Below, piece by piece: positions 44,619-55,344 of a stretch of DNA of 64,000 nucleotides. The notes beneath the pieces were generated by a model that was not told where the DNA came from, ran no database searches, and saw only the letters and a program-made list of their open reading frames with translations. Location of the stretch: contig NZ_JAGETZ010000016.1 of assembly GCF_017571495.1 (NCBI RefSeq), positions 118,165 to 182,164 of the forward strand, given 5' to 3'. The stretch comes from Hymenobacter negativus (GTDB taxonomy: Bacteria > Bacteroidota > Bacteroidia > Cytophagales > Hymenobacteraceae). Each line of letters begins with the position of its first letter. Position 1 is the stretch's first letter. Position numbers and translations under genes: made by a program.

Positions 44619-44745
44619 GATTAAGCGATTCTGGTAACGACAGGTGAGAAAACGCTTCGGTGAAAGAGGGACGAGGGGCTGTTCCGAGATATGGTCAGTG
44701 CAGCGAAAACTACCTTCCGCGAATCTTAATCGGAGGCCTTCTCAC
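44619..44745 (+). ncRNA. Candidate structured leader RNA upstream of rpoC
   Basis: Helix A pairs 44619-44625 with 44725-44731 (GATTAAG/CTTAATC) and, past a CG bulge, 44628-44631 with 44721-44724. Inside it GGTA 44633-44636 pairs with TACC 44711-44714. Helix B pairs GTGAGAA 44644-44650 with TTCTCAC 44739-44745 and crosses helix A, so it is either a pseudoknot or a switch between two folds. It matches no RNA family I know. Found by eye only. Confidence 0.3.
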
Positions 44746-44758
44746 TAATCAGCTCCGT

Positions 44759-44847
44759 CAGTTTGATTTAAAATCCGACCTTTTGAAAGTGCCTTTGCTA
44801 AACATACCTATCTGTTCTGCAAAGGCACTTTTCTAAGTGTCAAACTG
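44759..44847. repeat. Nested palindrome before rpoC
   Basis: Inner arms AAAGTGCCTTTGC (44786-44798) and its exact complement (44819-44831); outer arms CAGTTTGA (44759-44766) and TCAAACTG (44840-44847). The hairpin ends about 82 bases before the rpoC ATG. Confidence 0.75.
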
Positions 44848-44929
44848 TTTGAAAAACTTGCGCCCTTCTGGCGAACGGCGAAGATTCAAGCAGCTCAAAG
44901 CCAACAGCTACTAGCTTAACCCCAATCAA

Positions 44930-47900
44930 ATGGCTTTCGCAAAAAACAAGAAAGTAACTCAGGACTTCTCTAAAGTCACGATTTCACTGGCCTCGCCCGA
45001 AGCAATTCTGGAGCGCAGCACTGGTGAAGTGGTGAAGCCTGAAACCATCAATTACCGCACGTACAAGCCCGAAATGGGTGGTCTGTTCTGCGAGCGGATT
45101 TTTGGCCCGGTAAAGGACTGGGAGTGCCACTGTGGCAAGTACAAACGCATTCGTTACAAGGGAATCATCTGCGACCGTTGCGGTGTGGAGGTGACCGAAA
45201 AAAAGGTGCGTCGTGAGCGCATGGGTCACATCGAATTGGTTGTGCCCGTTGCCCACATTTGGTACTTCAAATCGCTCCCCAACAAAATTGGCTACCTGCT
45301 GGGCCTGCCTACCAAGAAGCTAGACCAGATTATCTATTACGAGCGGTACGTCGTTGTTCAGCCCGGTGCTTTGGCTGAAGAAGGCGTACAGATTCTCGAT
45401 TTCCTTACGGAGGACGAATATCTGGACATCATCGACAAGCTTCCCCGCGAGAACCAGATGCTGCCCAATGAGGACCCCAATAAGTTCATCGCCCGTATGG
45501 GTGCTGATGCCCTGCACATGCTGCTGGAACGCATCAACTTGGACGAGTTGAGTTACTCACTGCGTGACTCCGCTGCCCACGAAACTTCGCAGCAGCGTAA
45601 GGCTGAGGCCCTGAAGCGTCTGCGTGTAGTGGAAGCTTTCCGCGACGCAGCTACCCGGATTGAGAACAAGCCCGAGTGGATGGTTATCCGCATGGTGCCG
45701 GTGATTCCGCCGGAACTGCGCCCGCTCGTGCCGTTGGACGGCGGCCGTTTCGCTACCTCCGACTTGAACGACCTGTACCGGCGCGTTATCATCCGTAACA
45801 ACCGCCTCAAGCGCCTGATTGAAATCAAAGCGCCCGAGGTGATTCTACGGAACGAGAAGCGCATGCTACAGGAAGCTGTTGACTCGCTCTTCGACAACTC
45901 GCGTAAAGTGAACGCCGTGCGTGCCGAAGGTAACCGTGCTCTGAAGTCGCTGTCTGATATGCTGAAAGGCAAGCAGGGCCGTTTCCGTCAGAACCTGCTT
46001 GGTAAGCGTGTCGACTACTCGGGTCGTTCGGTAATCGTCGTGGGTCCTGAGTTGAAGCTGCACGAGTGCGGCTTGCCCAAGAACATGGCAGCCGAATTGT
46101 TCAAGCCGTTCATCATCCGCAAGCTCATCGAGCGCGGCATTGTGAAAACGGTGAAGTCGGCTAAGAAAATCGTGGACCGCAAGGACGCTGTCGTATGGGA
46201 CATCTTGGAGAATGTGCTCAAAGGCCATCCAGTGCTCCTCAACCGTGCTCCTACGCTGCACCGCTTAGGTATCCAAGCGTTCCAGCCACGCCTCATTGAG
46301 GGCAAGGCTATCCAACTACACCCGCTCGTTTGTACGGCCTTTAACGCTGACTTTGACGGTGACCAGATGGCTGTGCACGTGCCCCTCGGCCCGGCTGCTA
46401 TTCTGGAGGCCTCCATGCTCATGCTGGCTTCGCATAACATCCTGAACCCCGCCAACGGCGCGCCCATCGCGGTACCGTCGCAGGACATGGTTCTCGGTCT
46501 GTATTATGTAACCAAAGGCAAGCGCAGCACCGAAAACGAGAAGATTGTCGGTGAAGACCGGGTTTTCTATTCGGACGAGGAAGTTGTGATTGCCATCAAT
46601 GAAGGTCAGCTCTCGAAGCACGCCTTCATCAAGGTACGGACCAAGGTGCGTGACGAAAACGACGACTTGGTAACCAGAGTCGTAGAGACAGTAGCTGGCC
46701 GTGTGCTGTTCAACCAACTCGTACCTGAAGAGGTAGGGTTTGTTGATGAGTTGCTGACTAAGAAAAAGCTCCAGCAAATCATCTCGCTGGTGTTTAAGCG
46801 CACGGGCATGGCTCGCACAGCTCAGTTCCTTGATGACATCAAGACCCTTGGTTTCCAGTCGGCATACAAAGGTGGTCTGAGCATGGGCCTGGGTGATATC
46901 AACATCCCGAAAGAGAAAGACGAACTGGTGAAGCAGGCGCAAGCCGACGTAGCGGCCGTAACCCAGAACTACCAGATGGGTCTGATTACGGACAACGAGC
47001 GTTATAACCAGGTTATCGACATCTGGACGCGCATCAACAACCAGATTACGGAAACGTTGATGGGCCGTTTGGAGAAGGAGAACCAAGGCTTCAACTCCAT
47101 CTACATGATGATGCACTCGGGGGCCCGCGGCTCGCGTGAGCAGATTCGTCAGTTGGGTGGTATGCGTGGTCTGATGGCAAAGCCGCAGAAGTCGCTGCAA
47201 GGCTCGATTGGCGAGATTATCGAAAACCCGATTCTGTCGAACTTTAAAGAAGGCCTCGACGTAATCGAGTACTTCATCTCGACGCACGGTGCTCGTAAGG
47301 GTCTGGCTGACACGGCTCTGAAGACGGCTGACGCCGGCTACCTGACCCGTCGTCTGGTAGACGTTTCGCAGGACGTAATCGTGAATGAGCAAGACTGCGG
47401 TACCCTGCGTGGCATCGAGACCTTCGCGTTGAAAGACAACGAGGACATCGTCGAGCCGCTGTCGGAGCGTATCCTCGGCCGTGTGACGGTACACGACATC
47501 GTAGACCCGAATACTAACGAAGTGCTGCTGCCCTCGGGCTCGGAAATCAAGGAAGACACCACTCGTCGCATCGACATTGCTGGTATTGAATCGGTGGAAA
47601 TCCGTTCGGTACTGACTTGCGAAAGCAAGCGTGGTATCTGCGCCAAGTGCTACGGCCGCAACCTGGCTTCGGGCCGCATGGTGCAGCGTGGCGAGGCTGT
47701 CGGCGTTATTGCTGCCCAGTCGATTGGTGAGCCCGGCACGCAGTTGACCCTGCGCACATTCCACGTAGGTGGTACGGCTTCTAACATCGCCGTTGAATCG
47801 AGCATCAAAGCCAAATTCGCTGGTGTGGTTGAATTCGAAGACGTTCGTACGGTGGCTACCACCAACGCCGAAGGCGTGAAGGGTGCTGTGGTAATGGGCC

Positions 47901-49282
47901 GCTCGGGTGAAATCCGCATCGTGGAAAAAGGCACTGGCCGCGTCTTCACTTCCAACCACGTTCCCTACGGCTCATTCATGTTGGTGGAAGAAGGCCAAGA
48001 AGTGGAAAAAGGCACGGAGCTGAACACCTGGGACCCCTACAACGCCGTTATTCTGGCCGAGTTTGATGGTACCGTGGTGTTCGATGCCATCACCGAGGGC
48101 ATCACGTTCCGCGAGGAATCGGATGAACAGACTGGTCACCGTGAGAAAGTGATTATCGAATCCAAGGCTAAGGACCAGAACCCGTCCATTATCATTCGCC
48201 CCGGCAAAAAGGGCGATGTGGAAGGTCAGAAATCCTATAGCATCCCAGTGGGTTCGCACTTGAACGTGGAGAATAACGACAAAATCTCGGCTGGTCACAT
48301 CCTTGCCAAGATTCCTCGCTCGGTGGGCAAGACCCGCGATATTACTGGTGGTCTGCCGCGTGTAACGGAGCTTTTCGAAGCCCGGAACCCGTCAAACCCC
48401 GCCGTGGTATCGGAAATCGACGGCGTGGTAACCTACGGCACCGTGAAGCGTGGCAACCGTGAAATCTTTGTGGAGTCGAAAGACGGCGTGAAGAAAAAAT
48501 ACATGGTGCCGCTGTCGAAGCACATTCTGGTGCAGGACAACGACTTTATCCGCGCCGGCATGCCGCTGTCGGATGGCGCCATAACGCCTTCGGATATCCT
48601 AAGCATTCAGGGCCCCGGCGCTGTGCAGGAGTACCTCGTGAACGAGATTCAGGAAGTGTACCGCTTACAAGGTGTGAAAATCAACGATAAGCACATCGAA
48701 GTGGTAGTTCGCCAGATGATGCAGAAAGTTGTGATTCTGGATGCCGGTGACACGTCGTTCCTCGAAAATCAGGTGATTGATAAAATCATCTTCATGGCCG
48801 AGAATGACATGATTATCGACATGAAAGTGGTGACCGAAGCCGGTGATTCAACCAACTTGAAGCCCGGTCAGATTGTGACGGCCCGTCGCCTCCGCGACGA
48901 GAATAGTAGCCTGCGCCGCCGTGACCTTGCTCTCGTGCAAGTGCGCGACGCTCAACCTTCGGTTTCGCGCCCCACGCTGCAAGGCATCACGCAGGCGTCG
49001 CTGGGTACGCAGTCGTTCATCTCGGCCGCATCCTTCCAGGAGACGACCAAGGTGCTGAGCGAAGCCGCTATCCGTGGCAAAGCCGACCAGTTGTTGGGCC
49101 TGAAGGAGAACGTAATCGTTGGTCACCTCATTCCGGCTGGTACTGGCTTGCGCGAATACACGCGTCAAGTAGTAGGCTCGAAAGAGGAAATGGAGGCTGC
49201 CCAAGCCGCCCAGACCGCCGAAGCGGCTACTCCCGCCAAGCGCCCCAGCCGTGCTGGCAAGCGCGAAGTGTCGGCTGAGTAA
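44930..49282 (+). CDS. rpoC: RNA polymerase beta-prime subunit
   Basis: 1450 residues. The N-terminal zinc finger is CHCGKYKRIRYKGIICDRCG. The catalytic magnesium motif NADFDGDQMAVHVPLGP is intact, preceded by RQNLLGKRVDYSGRSVIVVG. The second zinc site is LTCESKRGICAKCYGRNLAS, and the trigger-loop region includes GEAVGVIAAQSIGEPGTQLT. A short Ala/Thr/Lys-rich tail (AAQTAEAATPAKRPSRAGK) ends the protein. It joins beta, alpha and omega in the core enzyme. A GNRA-loop terminator follows. Confidence 0.98.
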   Translation: MAFAKNKKVTQDFSKVTISLASPEAILERSTGEVVKPETINYRTYKPEMGGLFCERIFGPVKDWECHCGKYKRIRYKGIICDRCGVEVTEKKVRRERMGHIELVVPVAHIWYFKSLPNKIGYLLGLPTKKLDQIIYYERYVVVQPGALAEEGVQILDFLTEDEYLDIIDKLPRENQMLPNEDPNKFIARMGADALHMLLERINLDELSYSLRDSAAHETSQQRKAEALKRLRVVEAFRDAATRIENKPEWMVIRMVPVIPPELRPLVPLDGGRFATSDLNDLYRRVIIRNNRLKRLIEIKAPEVILRNEKRMLQEAVDSLFDNSRKVNAVRAEGNRALKSLSDMLKGKQGRFRQNLLGKRVDYSGRSVIVVGPELKLHECGLPKNMAAELFKPFIIRKLIERGIVKTVKSAKKIVDRKDAVVWDILENVLKGHPVLLNRAPTLHRLGIQAFQPRLIEGKAIQLHPLVCTAFNADFDGDQMAVHVPLGPAAILEASMLMLASHNILNPANGAPIAVPSQDMVLGLYYVTKGKRSTENEKIVGEDRVFYSDEEVVIAINEGQLSKHAFIKVRTKVRDENDDLVTRVVETVAGRVLFNQLVPEEVGFVDELLTKKKLQQIISLVFKRTGMARTAQFLDDIKTLGFQSAYKGGLSMGLGDINIPKEKDELVKQAQADVAAVTQNYQMGLITDNERYNQVIDIWTRINNQITETLMGRLEKENQGFNSIYMMMHSGARGSREQIRQLGGMRGLMAKPQKSLQGSIGEIIENPILSNFKEGLDVIEYFISTHGARKGLADTALKTADAGYLTRRLVDVSQDVIVNEQDCGTLRGIETFALKDNEDIVEPLSERILGRVTVHDIVDPNTNEVLLPSGSEIKEDTTRRIDIAGIESVEIRSVLTCESKRGICAKCYGRNLASGRMVQRGEAVGVIAAQSIGEPGTQLTLRTFHVGGTASNIAVESSIKAKFAGVVEFEDVRTVATTNAEGVKGAVVMGRSGEIRIVEKGTGRVFTSNHVPYGSFMLVEEGQEVEKGTELNTWDPYNAVILAEFDGTVVFDAITEGITFREESDEQTGHREKVIIESKAKDQNPSIIIRPGKKGDVEGQKSYSIPVGSHLNVENNDKISAGHILAKIPRSVGKTRDITGGLPRVTELFEARNPSNPAVVSEIDGVVTYGTVKRGNREIFVESKDGVKKKYMVPLSKHILVQDNDFIRAGMPLSDGAITPSDILSIQGPGAVQEYLVNEIQEVYRLQGVKINDKHIEVVVRQMMQKVVILDAGDTSFLENQVIDKIIFMAENDMIIDMKVVTEAGDSTNLKPGQIVTARRLRDENSSLRRRDLALVQVRDAQPSVSRPTLQGITQASLGTQSFISAASFQETTKVLSEAAIRGKADQLLGLKENVIVGHLIPAGTGLREYTRQVVGSKEEMEAAQAAQTAEAATPAKRPSRAGKREVSAE

Positions 49283-49303
49283 TCTGCCGTAGGTTTGTAA
49301 TGG

Positions 49304-49336
49304 AAAAGCCGACTGGGGTGACCCAGTCGGCTTTTT
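49304..49336 (+). terminator. rpoC terminator
   Basis: Perfect 14-bp stem 49304-49317 with 49322-49335, GTGA loop, followed by T and TCTAT. It closes the tRNA-Trp-to-rpoC series 21 bases after the stop. Confidence 0.92.
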
Positions 49337-49391
49337 CTATTTTACTTTACGCCAGACCTCATTACATACTGCTACCTAACACTTCAAATTG

Positions 49392-49625
49392 ATGTCTTGG
49401 ATTCTCTGGGTTGTAATTGGCTTATTGTTTACCGTAGCACTGGTAATGGTGTTGAACAGAAAGTCATCTTCAACAAGAAAGAAAGGCGCTTTGGTAGCAT
49501 TGATATTGGCTATTGCAGGTCCTCCAATAATTGGTGACGCAATGGGATGGTTTATCCTGCTCATTCCCGTTCCAATGCTGGTTGGGATTTATACATTGAT
49601 TTTCTTCCCGAAAAACCAGAGCTAA
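49392..49625 (+). CDS. Small hypothetical membrane protein
   Basis: 77 residues from ATG 49392. Helix 1 is ILWVVIGLLFTVALVMVL, a short basic loop RKSSSTRKKG follows, then two more hydrophobic stretches (ALVALILAIAGPPIIGDAM; FILLIPVPMLVGIYTLIFF). The positive loop predicts the N-terminus outside or in a hairpin. The gene is clearly AT-richer than its neighbours, suggesting a late arrival between rpoC and the rpsL operon. No family recognised. Confidence 0.55.
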   Translation: MSWILWVVIGLLFTVALVMVLNRKSSSTRKKGALVALILAIAGPPIIGDAMGWFILLIPVPMLVGIYTLIFFPKNQS

Positions 49626-49670
49626 CGAATAATGATATCATTGTTCAGGCTTTCCTAATAAACCAGACTC

Positions 49671-49994
49671 ATGCAACCAACCGACCAAAACCCGGACCCC
49701 AACGCCATCAACATCGAGCTTTCCGAAGCCATGGCTGAGGGCGAATACGCCAACCTCGCTATGATTGCGCACAGCAACAGCGAGTTCGTGATAGACTTCA
49801 TTCGCATGATGCCTGGCCTGCCCAAGGCCAAGGTGAAGGCGCGCATCGTCGTCACGCCCGAGCACGCCAAGCGCCTGCTGCAAGCCCTCACCGAGAACAT
49901 CGAGCGGTTCGAAGCCGCCTTCGGCACCATCAAGATGCAGAGCGAAGCCCCCAGCTACCCGATGAACTTCGGCGGCGCGGTAGGGGAGGCGTAA
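49671..49994 (+). CDS. DUF3467 protein
   Basis: 107 residues. The DUF3467 pattern is complete: INIELSEAMAEGEYANLAMI, AHSNSEFVIDFIRMMPGLPK, ARIVVTPEHAKRLLQALTEN, and IERFEAAFGTI. A short flexible C-terminus follows. It is a cytosolic protein without known activity, found widely in Bacteroidota, often beside rpoC. It has its own terminator and precedes the rpsL promoter. Confidence 0.85.
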   Translation: MQPTDQNPDPNAINIELSEAMAEGEYANLAMIAHSNSEFVIDFIRMMPGLPKAKVKARIVVTPEHAKRLLQALTENIERFEAAFGTIKMQSEAPSYPMNFGGAVGEA

Positions 49995-50018
49995 GCTGAA
50001 GCAGAATCCTTAGTTGCG

Positions 50019-50050
50019 AAAGCGCCTCCATTTTCGTGTGGAGGCGCTTT
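50019..50050 (+). terminator. Terminator after the DUF3467 gene
   Basis: Perfect 12-bp stem AAAGCGCCTCCA (50019-50030) with its complement (50039-50050), 8-base loop, then TGGTTTTGG. Confidence 0.9.
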
Positions 50051-50098
50051 TGGTTTTGGCAAAAACGGGCTTTCCTAAAATTAACATCCTCACTCTGT

Positions 50099-50129
50099 TT
50101 GCTATTGCGACGGAATACTCTTACCTTTG
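50099..50129 (+). promoter_or_regulatory. Promoter of rpsL-rpsG-fusA-rpsJ
   Basis: TTG at 50099-50101, a 20-base spacer, TACCTTTG at 50122-50129. It leaves a leader of about 40 bases before the rpsL ATG. Confidence 0.78.
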
Positions 50130-50176
50130 CAAGCCAAATTTTAGGGGCAAACGGCTCCAAACCAACCATACACTAA

Positions 50177-50608
50177 ATGCCAACCATTAACCAACTCGTA
50201 CGGAAAGGCCGTGAGGCTTTGACTACCAAGTCGAAGTCGCCCGCCCTTGATTCGTGCCCGCAGCGTCGGGGCGTGTGCACCCGTGTGTACACCACCACGC
50301 CTAAGAAGCCGAACTCGGCTATGCGCAAAGTGGCCCGTGTGCGCCTTACCAACGGTAAGGAAGTAAACGCATACATCCCCGGTGAAGGCCACAACCTCCA
50401 GGAACACAGCATCGTGCTGATTCGTGGCGGCCGGGTAAAAGACTTGCCAGGCGTACGTTACCACATCATCCGTGGCGCCCTGGACACCGCCGGTGTAAGC
50501 GGCCGCACGCAGCGCCGTTCGAAGTACGGTGCCAAGCGTCCGAAGCCCGGTCAACCCGCCGCAGCAGCTGGCAAGGGTGGCAAAGGCGCACCCGCTAAAA
50601 AGAAATAA
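50177..50608 (+). CDS. rpsL: 30S ribosomal protein S12
   Basis: 143 residues. The decoding-centre loop YTTTPKKPNSAMRKVARVRL has the wild-type Lys at the streptomycin-resistance position, and the second loop reads RGGRVKDLPGVRYHIIRG. A C-terminal extension rich in Ala, Gly and Lys (QPAAAAGKGGKGAPAKKK) adds about 18 residues beyond the E. coli protein. First gene of the str operon. Confidence 0.97.
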   Translation: MPTINQLVRKGREALTTKSKSPALDSCPQRRGVCTRVYTTTPKKPNSAMRKVARVRLTNGKEVNAYIPGEGHNLQEHSIVLIRGGRVKDLPGVRYHIIRGALDTAGVSGRTQRRSKYGAKRPKPGQPAAAAGKGGKGAPAKKK

Positions 50609-50618
50609 ATAGAATTAG

Positions 50619-50675
50619 TAGCGAGTAATAAGTATTGAGTGGCAGGCCAGTCCTGCTGCTCGCTACTCAATACTT
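50619..50675. repeat. Two competing hairpins in the rpsL-rpsG spacer
   Basis: GTAGCGAG (50619-50626) can pair with CTCGCTAC (50659-50666). Alternatively AAGTATTGAGT (50630-50640) can pair with ACTCAATACTT (50665-50675). The two share bases 50665-50666. An inner GCAGG/CCTGC lies between. Confidence 0.65.
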
Positions 50676-50698
50676 ACTACTACATACTTACTACTATC

Positions 50699-51166
50699 AT
50701 GAGAAAGTCAAAACCGAAGAAGCGCATCTTGCTGCCGGACCCTAAGTACAAGGAGACGCTGGTAACCCGTTTCGTGAACTACATGATGTACGACGGCAAG
50801 AAAAACCTGGCGTACACCATCTTCTATGATGCCTGCGACCTTGTGGAGCAGCGTACCAAGGAGAGCGGCCTTGAAATGTGGCGCAAAGCGTTGAACAACG
50901 TGATGCCCACCGTGGAAGTGAAAAGCCGCCGCGTAGGTGGTGCCACCTTCCAGGTTCCGATTGAAGTGCGCGCCGACCGCCGCATTTCGGTGGGTGCCAA
51001 GTGGATGATTCAGTACGCCCGTCGTCGTGGTGAGAAGACCATGAAGGACAAGCTGGCCGGCGAAATCATCGCTGCTGCCAAAGGCGAAGGTGCTGCCGTT
51101 AAGAAGAAAGACGACACCCACCGCATGGCTGAGGCCAACAAGGCCTTCTCGCACTTCCGTTTCTAA
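50699..51166 (+). CDS. rpsG: 30S ribosomal protein S7
   Basis: 155 residues from ATG 50699 (MRKSKPKKRILLPDPKY). The earlier in-frame start at 50639 falls inside the spacer hairpins and is rejected. Conserved segments: VTRFVNYMMYDGKKNLAYTI, NNVMPTVEVKSRRVGGATFQ, VPIEVRADRRISVGAKWMI and ARRRGEKTMKDKLAGEIIAA. It organises the head of the 30S subunit at the E site. Confidence 0.97.
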   Translation: MRKSKPKKRILLPDPKYKETLVTRFVNYMMYDGKKNLAYTIFYDACDLVEQRTKESGLEMWRKALNNVMPTVEVKSRRVGGATFQVPIEVRADRRISVGAKWMIQYARRRGEKTMKDKLAGEIIAAAKGEGAAVKKKDDTHRMAEANKAFSHFRF

Positions 51167-51171
51167 ACTGG

Positions 51172-51256
51172 AAATTTGGGTTTGGGGTCTTAGGGACTTG
51201 GATTTATTTGACGGACTGTTCTGTTAAACGACCCAAGACCTGAGACCCTAAATTTT
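51172..51256. repeat. Imperfect palindrome in the rpsG-fusA spacer
   Basis: Bases 51172-51201 and 51233-51256 pair with a few mismatches (for example GGGTCTTAGG with CCTGAGACCC). The AAATTT ends also pair. The spacer is 107 bases. Confidence 0.55.
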
Positions 51257-51273
51257 AAGCCTTAACCAACATC

Positions 51274-53412
<2,139 letters not shown>

Positions 53413-53424
53413 GTGACTCAAGGT

Positions 53425-53451
53425 TAGTGGCTGATACTGCTTCAGCCACTA
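53425..53451. repeat. 10-bp hairpin in the fusA-rpsJ spacer
   Basis: TAGTGGCTGA (53425-53434) with its exact complement (53442-53451), loop TACTGCT, no T run. Confidence 0.7.
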
Positions 53452-53512
53452 GCTAATGGTCATTAAATCAAAGCTTTTCAAAACGGAGGCAATCGGCTTC
53501 CAACCAATTCCA

Positions 53513-53818
53513 ATGAACCAGAAAATTCGCATTAAGCTGAAAAGCTACGACCACAACCTCGTAGACAAATCGGCCGAGAAAATCGTGAAAGCTGTGAAGG
53601 CCACCGGTGCCATCGTTAGCGGCCCGATTCCTTTGCCGACCCAAAAGGAGAAGTTCACCGTGCTGCGCTCGCCCCACGTGAACAAGAAGAGCCGGGAGCA
53701 GTTCCAGCTTTGCACCTACAAGCGCCTCGTGGATATCTTCTCGACCTCGTCGAAAACCGTTGATGCCCTGATGAAGCTGGAATTGCCCAGTGGCGTTGAC
53801 GTAGAAATCAAAGTCTGA
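53513..53818 (+). CDS. rpsJ: 30S ribosomal protein S10
   Basis: 101 residues from ATG 53513 (MNQKIRIKLKSYDHNLVDK); the family begins here. An upstream ATG at 53456 would add 19 residues not typical of S10. The loop VLRSPHVNKKSREQFQLCTY marks the family. In most bacteria rpsJ leads straight into rplC; here a strong terminator follows the stop by 28 bases, so S10 belongs to the str transcript. Confidence 0.96.
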   Translation: MNQKIRIKLKSYDHNLVDKSAEKIVKAVKATGAIVSGPIPLPTQKEKFTVLRSPHVNKKSREQFQLCTYKRLVDIFSTSSKTVDALMKLELPSGVDVEIKV

Positions 53819-53845
53819 GGCATCGATTTTAGTCTTAATTGAGTT

Positions 53846-53880
53846 AAAGCCCTACCGCAATTCGTTGCGGTGGGGCTTTT
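53846..53880 (+). terminator. Strong UUCG-loop terminator after rpsJ
   Basis: A 15-bp stem, 53846-53860 with 53865-53879 (one G-T pair), capped by the very stable TTCG tetraloop and followed by TTTTC. It splits the usual S10 operon between rpsJ and rplC. Confidence 0.93.
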
Positions 53881-53914
53881 TCTTTGGAACTTGCAGCGCC
53901 ACTACTCACTATTC

Positions 53915-55183
53915 ATGCTTGCTGTCTTTTCCCTTGCGCGACTACACCGATTTGCTTTCTTCTTCTGTGCCTGCATTATCATCAGCATTTTCTTGGTCAA
54001 TTGGCTGAGAGTGGCTCTGGGTATTGCAATGGGAGGGTTGGCTGTGACAGGCGTAGTCTATGCCTTGGTACATAAGCGTATCGCTAACCAGTCACTTTGG
54101 CCAGTCTTCGGGAGCATCGCAATGGTGTTCGTATTGCATTTGTTGGCCGGCGTTCAGACCCATGCCGCCAATATGGATGAGTATCGATTTGACTTGGGAA
54201 TGCAGTTGCCGTTCCTGATTCTTCCGCTGTCGTTCTGGCTGTTGCCGCCGTTTCCCAGCCGCTACTTACGTTGGTTGTGGTGGATACTCATTATAATGAC
54301 GGTACTAGCTGCTTGCGGCGCCACCATCAATTACTTATTGCATGCACAGGAGATTAACGAGTCTTACATGCATTCCAAGGTTATGCCGACTGAACCGGAC
54401 CATATCCGGTTCAGCATTATCATAACCATGGCAATTGCGGCGGCAGTATTGTTGCTGGCTCATAAAGCAGTGTCATCTGCATGGCACATTTGGGTCAAGG
54501 CTGCCATTGTCGGATTGGCACTGTTTCTCCATTTGTTAGCTGTGCGCAGCGGAGAGATGACTTTCTACGCCTTAGGGGGGCTTGCAATATTGTGGTTGGT
54601 TTTAGCTAAGCGAATGTGGAAAAAAGCTGCTCTAGTAGCTACTACACTTATATTGTTGCCGATAGTCAGCTACCTAGCATTTCCTACGTTCCGCAACCGG
54701 GTCTACAACACTCAGGAAGACGTCAGCAAAGTTCAAGAGAGCTCTGAGGGGAAAAATTTTTCTATATCATCCCGGGTATATTCCTACCAAGCTGCACTAG
54801 AAGTATGGCGCGATAATAAACTGCTGGGAGTAGGTAAGCCAAACCTGGAAGGCGAAATGGCTAAGCGCTATGCAAGACTGCATCCGCAGCTCACGTCGGA
54901 ATTCTACATTATGCCCCACAATCAATATCTCTACAATTTGGCTGCATACGGTGCCATAGGGCTATTGGTATTCTGTTTATGTCTATTCTATCCGGCTTGG
55001 TGGGCACGCAAGAAAAACGCGCCACTGTTACTGGCCCAATATGTTAGCATTGCTTTATCTTTTCTGGTCGAATACACATTAGAAACGCAGATTGGCCTAG
55101 CTTTCGTAGTCTTTTTTCTGATGTTGGCTCTTCAGGGTTCGTTGCCTTGTGAGGAGGACGACTCCGTTTGGCGCCCGGCCTAA
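53915..55183 (+). CDS. O-antigen ligase/polymerase-like membrane protein
   Basis: 422 residues from ATG 53915; an earlier in-frame start at 53870 lies inside the terminator and is rejected. About 10-11 hydrophobic helices. The Wzy_C/WaaL-type periplasmic loop shows SISSRVYSYQAALEVWRDNK, LLGVGKPNLEGEM and MPHNQYLYNLAAYGAIGLL, where the Arg and the HNxxL motif are family hallmarks. It may join or polymerise O-antigen or exopolysaccharide in the inner membrane. The gene is AT-richer than the flanking ribosomal genes and looks inserted. I see no own promoter upstream. Confidence 0.82.
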   Translation: MLAVFSLARLHRFAFFFCACIIISIFLVNWLRVALGIAMGGLAVTGVVYALVHKRIANQSLWPVFGSIAMVFVLHLLAGVQTHAANMDEYRFDLGMQLPFLILPLSFWLLPPFPSRYLRWLWWILIIMTVLAACGATINYLLHAQEINESYMHSKVMPTEPDHIRFSIIITMAIAAAVLLLAHKAVSSAWHIWVKAAIVGLALFLHLLAVRSGEMTFYALGGLAILWLVLAKRMWKKAALVATTLILLPIVSYLAFPTFRNRVYNTQEDVSKVQESSEGKNFSISSRVYSYQAALEVWRDNKLLGVGKPNLEGEMAKRYARLHPQLTSEFYIMPHNQYLYNLAAYGAIGLLVFCLCLFYPAWWARKKNAPLLLAQYVSIALSFLVEYTLETQIGLAFVVFFLMLALQGSLPCEEDDSVWRPA

Positions 55184-55251
55184 CTCGTCTAGCAAAACAC
55201 GCCTTCTGCCGGAGCTAACAGCCTCACGGAGAAAATATTTCTACACTCGGT

Positions 55252-55282
55252 TGTGATTCCCGAGCCTTTTTTCCTATCTTTG
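55252..55282 (+). promoter_or_regulatory. Promoter of the rplC-rpsN operon
   Basis: TTG at 55252-55254, a 20-base spacer, TATCTTTG at 55275-55282. It is followed by CACTCCCTTAGCGAAAA, almost identical to the start of the tRNA-Trp operon transcript. Confidence 0.8.
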
Positions 55283-55344
55283 CACTCCCTTAGCGAAAAC
55301 GGCACTCGGTCGTTTTCTTTTTGTGTCATTTAATCATTAACAGA

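Larger units (their letters stand above)
44523..44929 (+). other. 407-bp rpoB-rpoC spacer, structured, no gene
   Basis: Unusually long for this gene pair. The first 90 bases repeat the words TTGTCGGTTG, CAGTTGTTTG, CAACCGAACTGGCAG and CGACAGCTAACAAACTG, and form an imperfect palindrome like the frr-pyrH spacer. The middle (44611-44745) and the end (44759-44847) carry further pairing segments listed separately. No reading frame of note. Confidence 0.7.

Noticed and set aside
44619..44745. SRP RNA, RNase P RNA, 6S RNA or hammerhead ribozyme
   Set aside because: The signature cores (for example GGAAGGAAGCAGCC of SRP RNA, CUGANGA of hammerheads) are absent.
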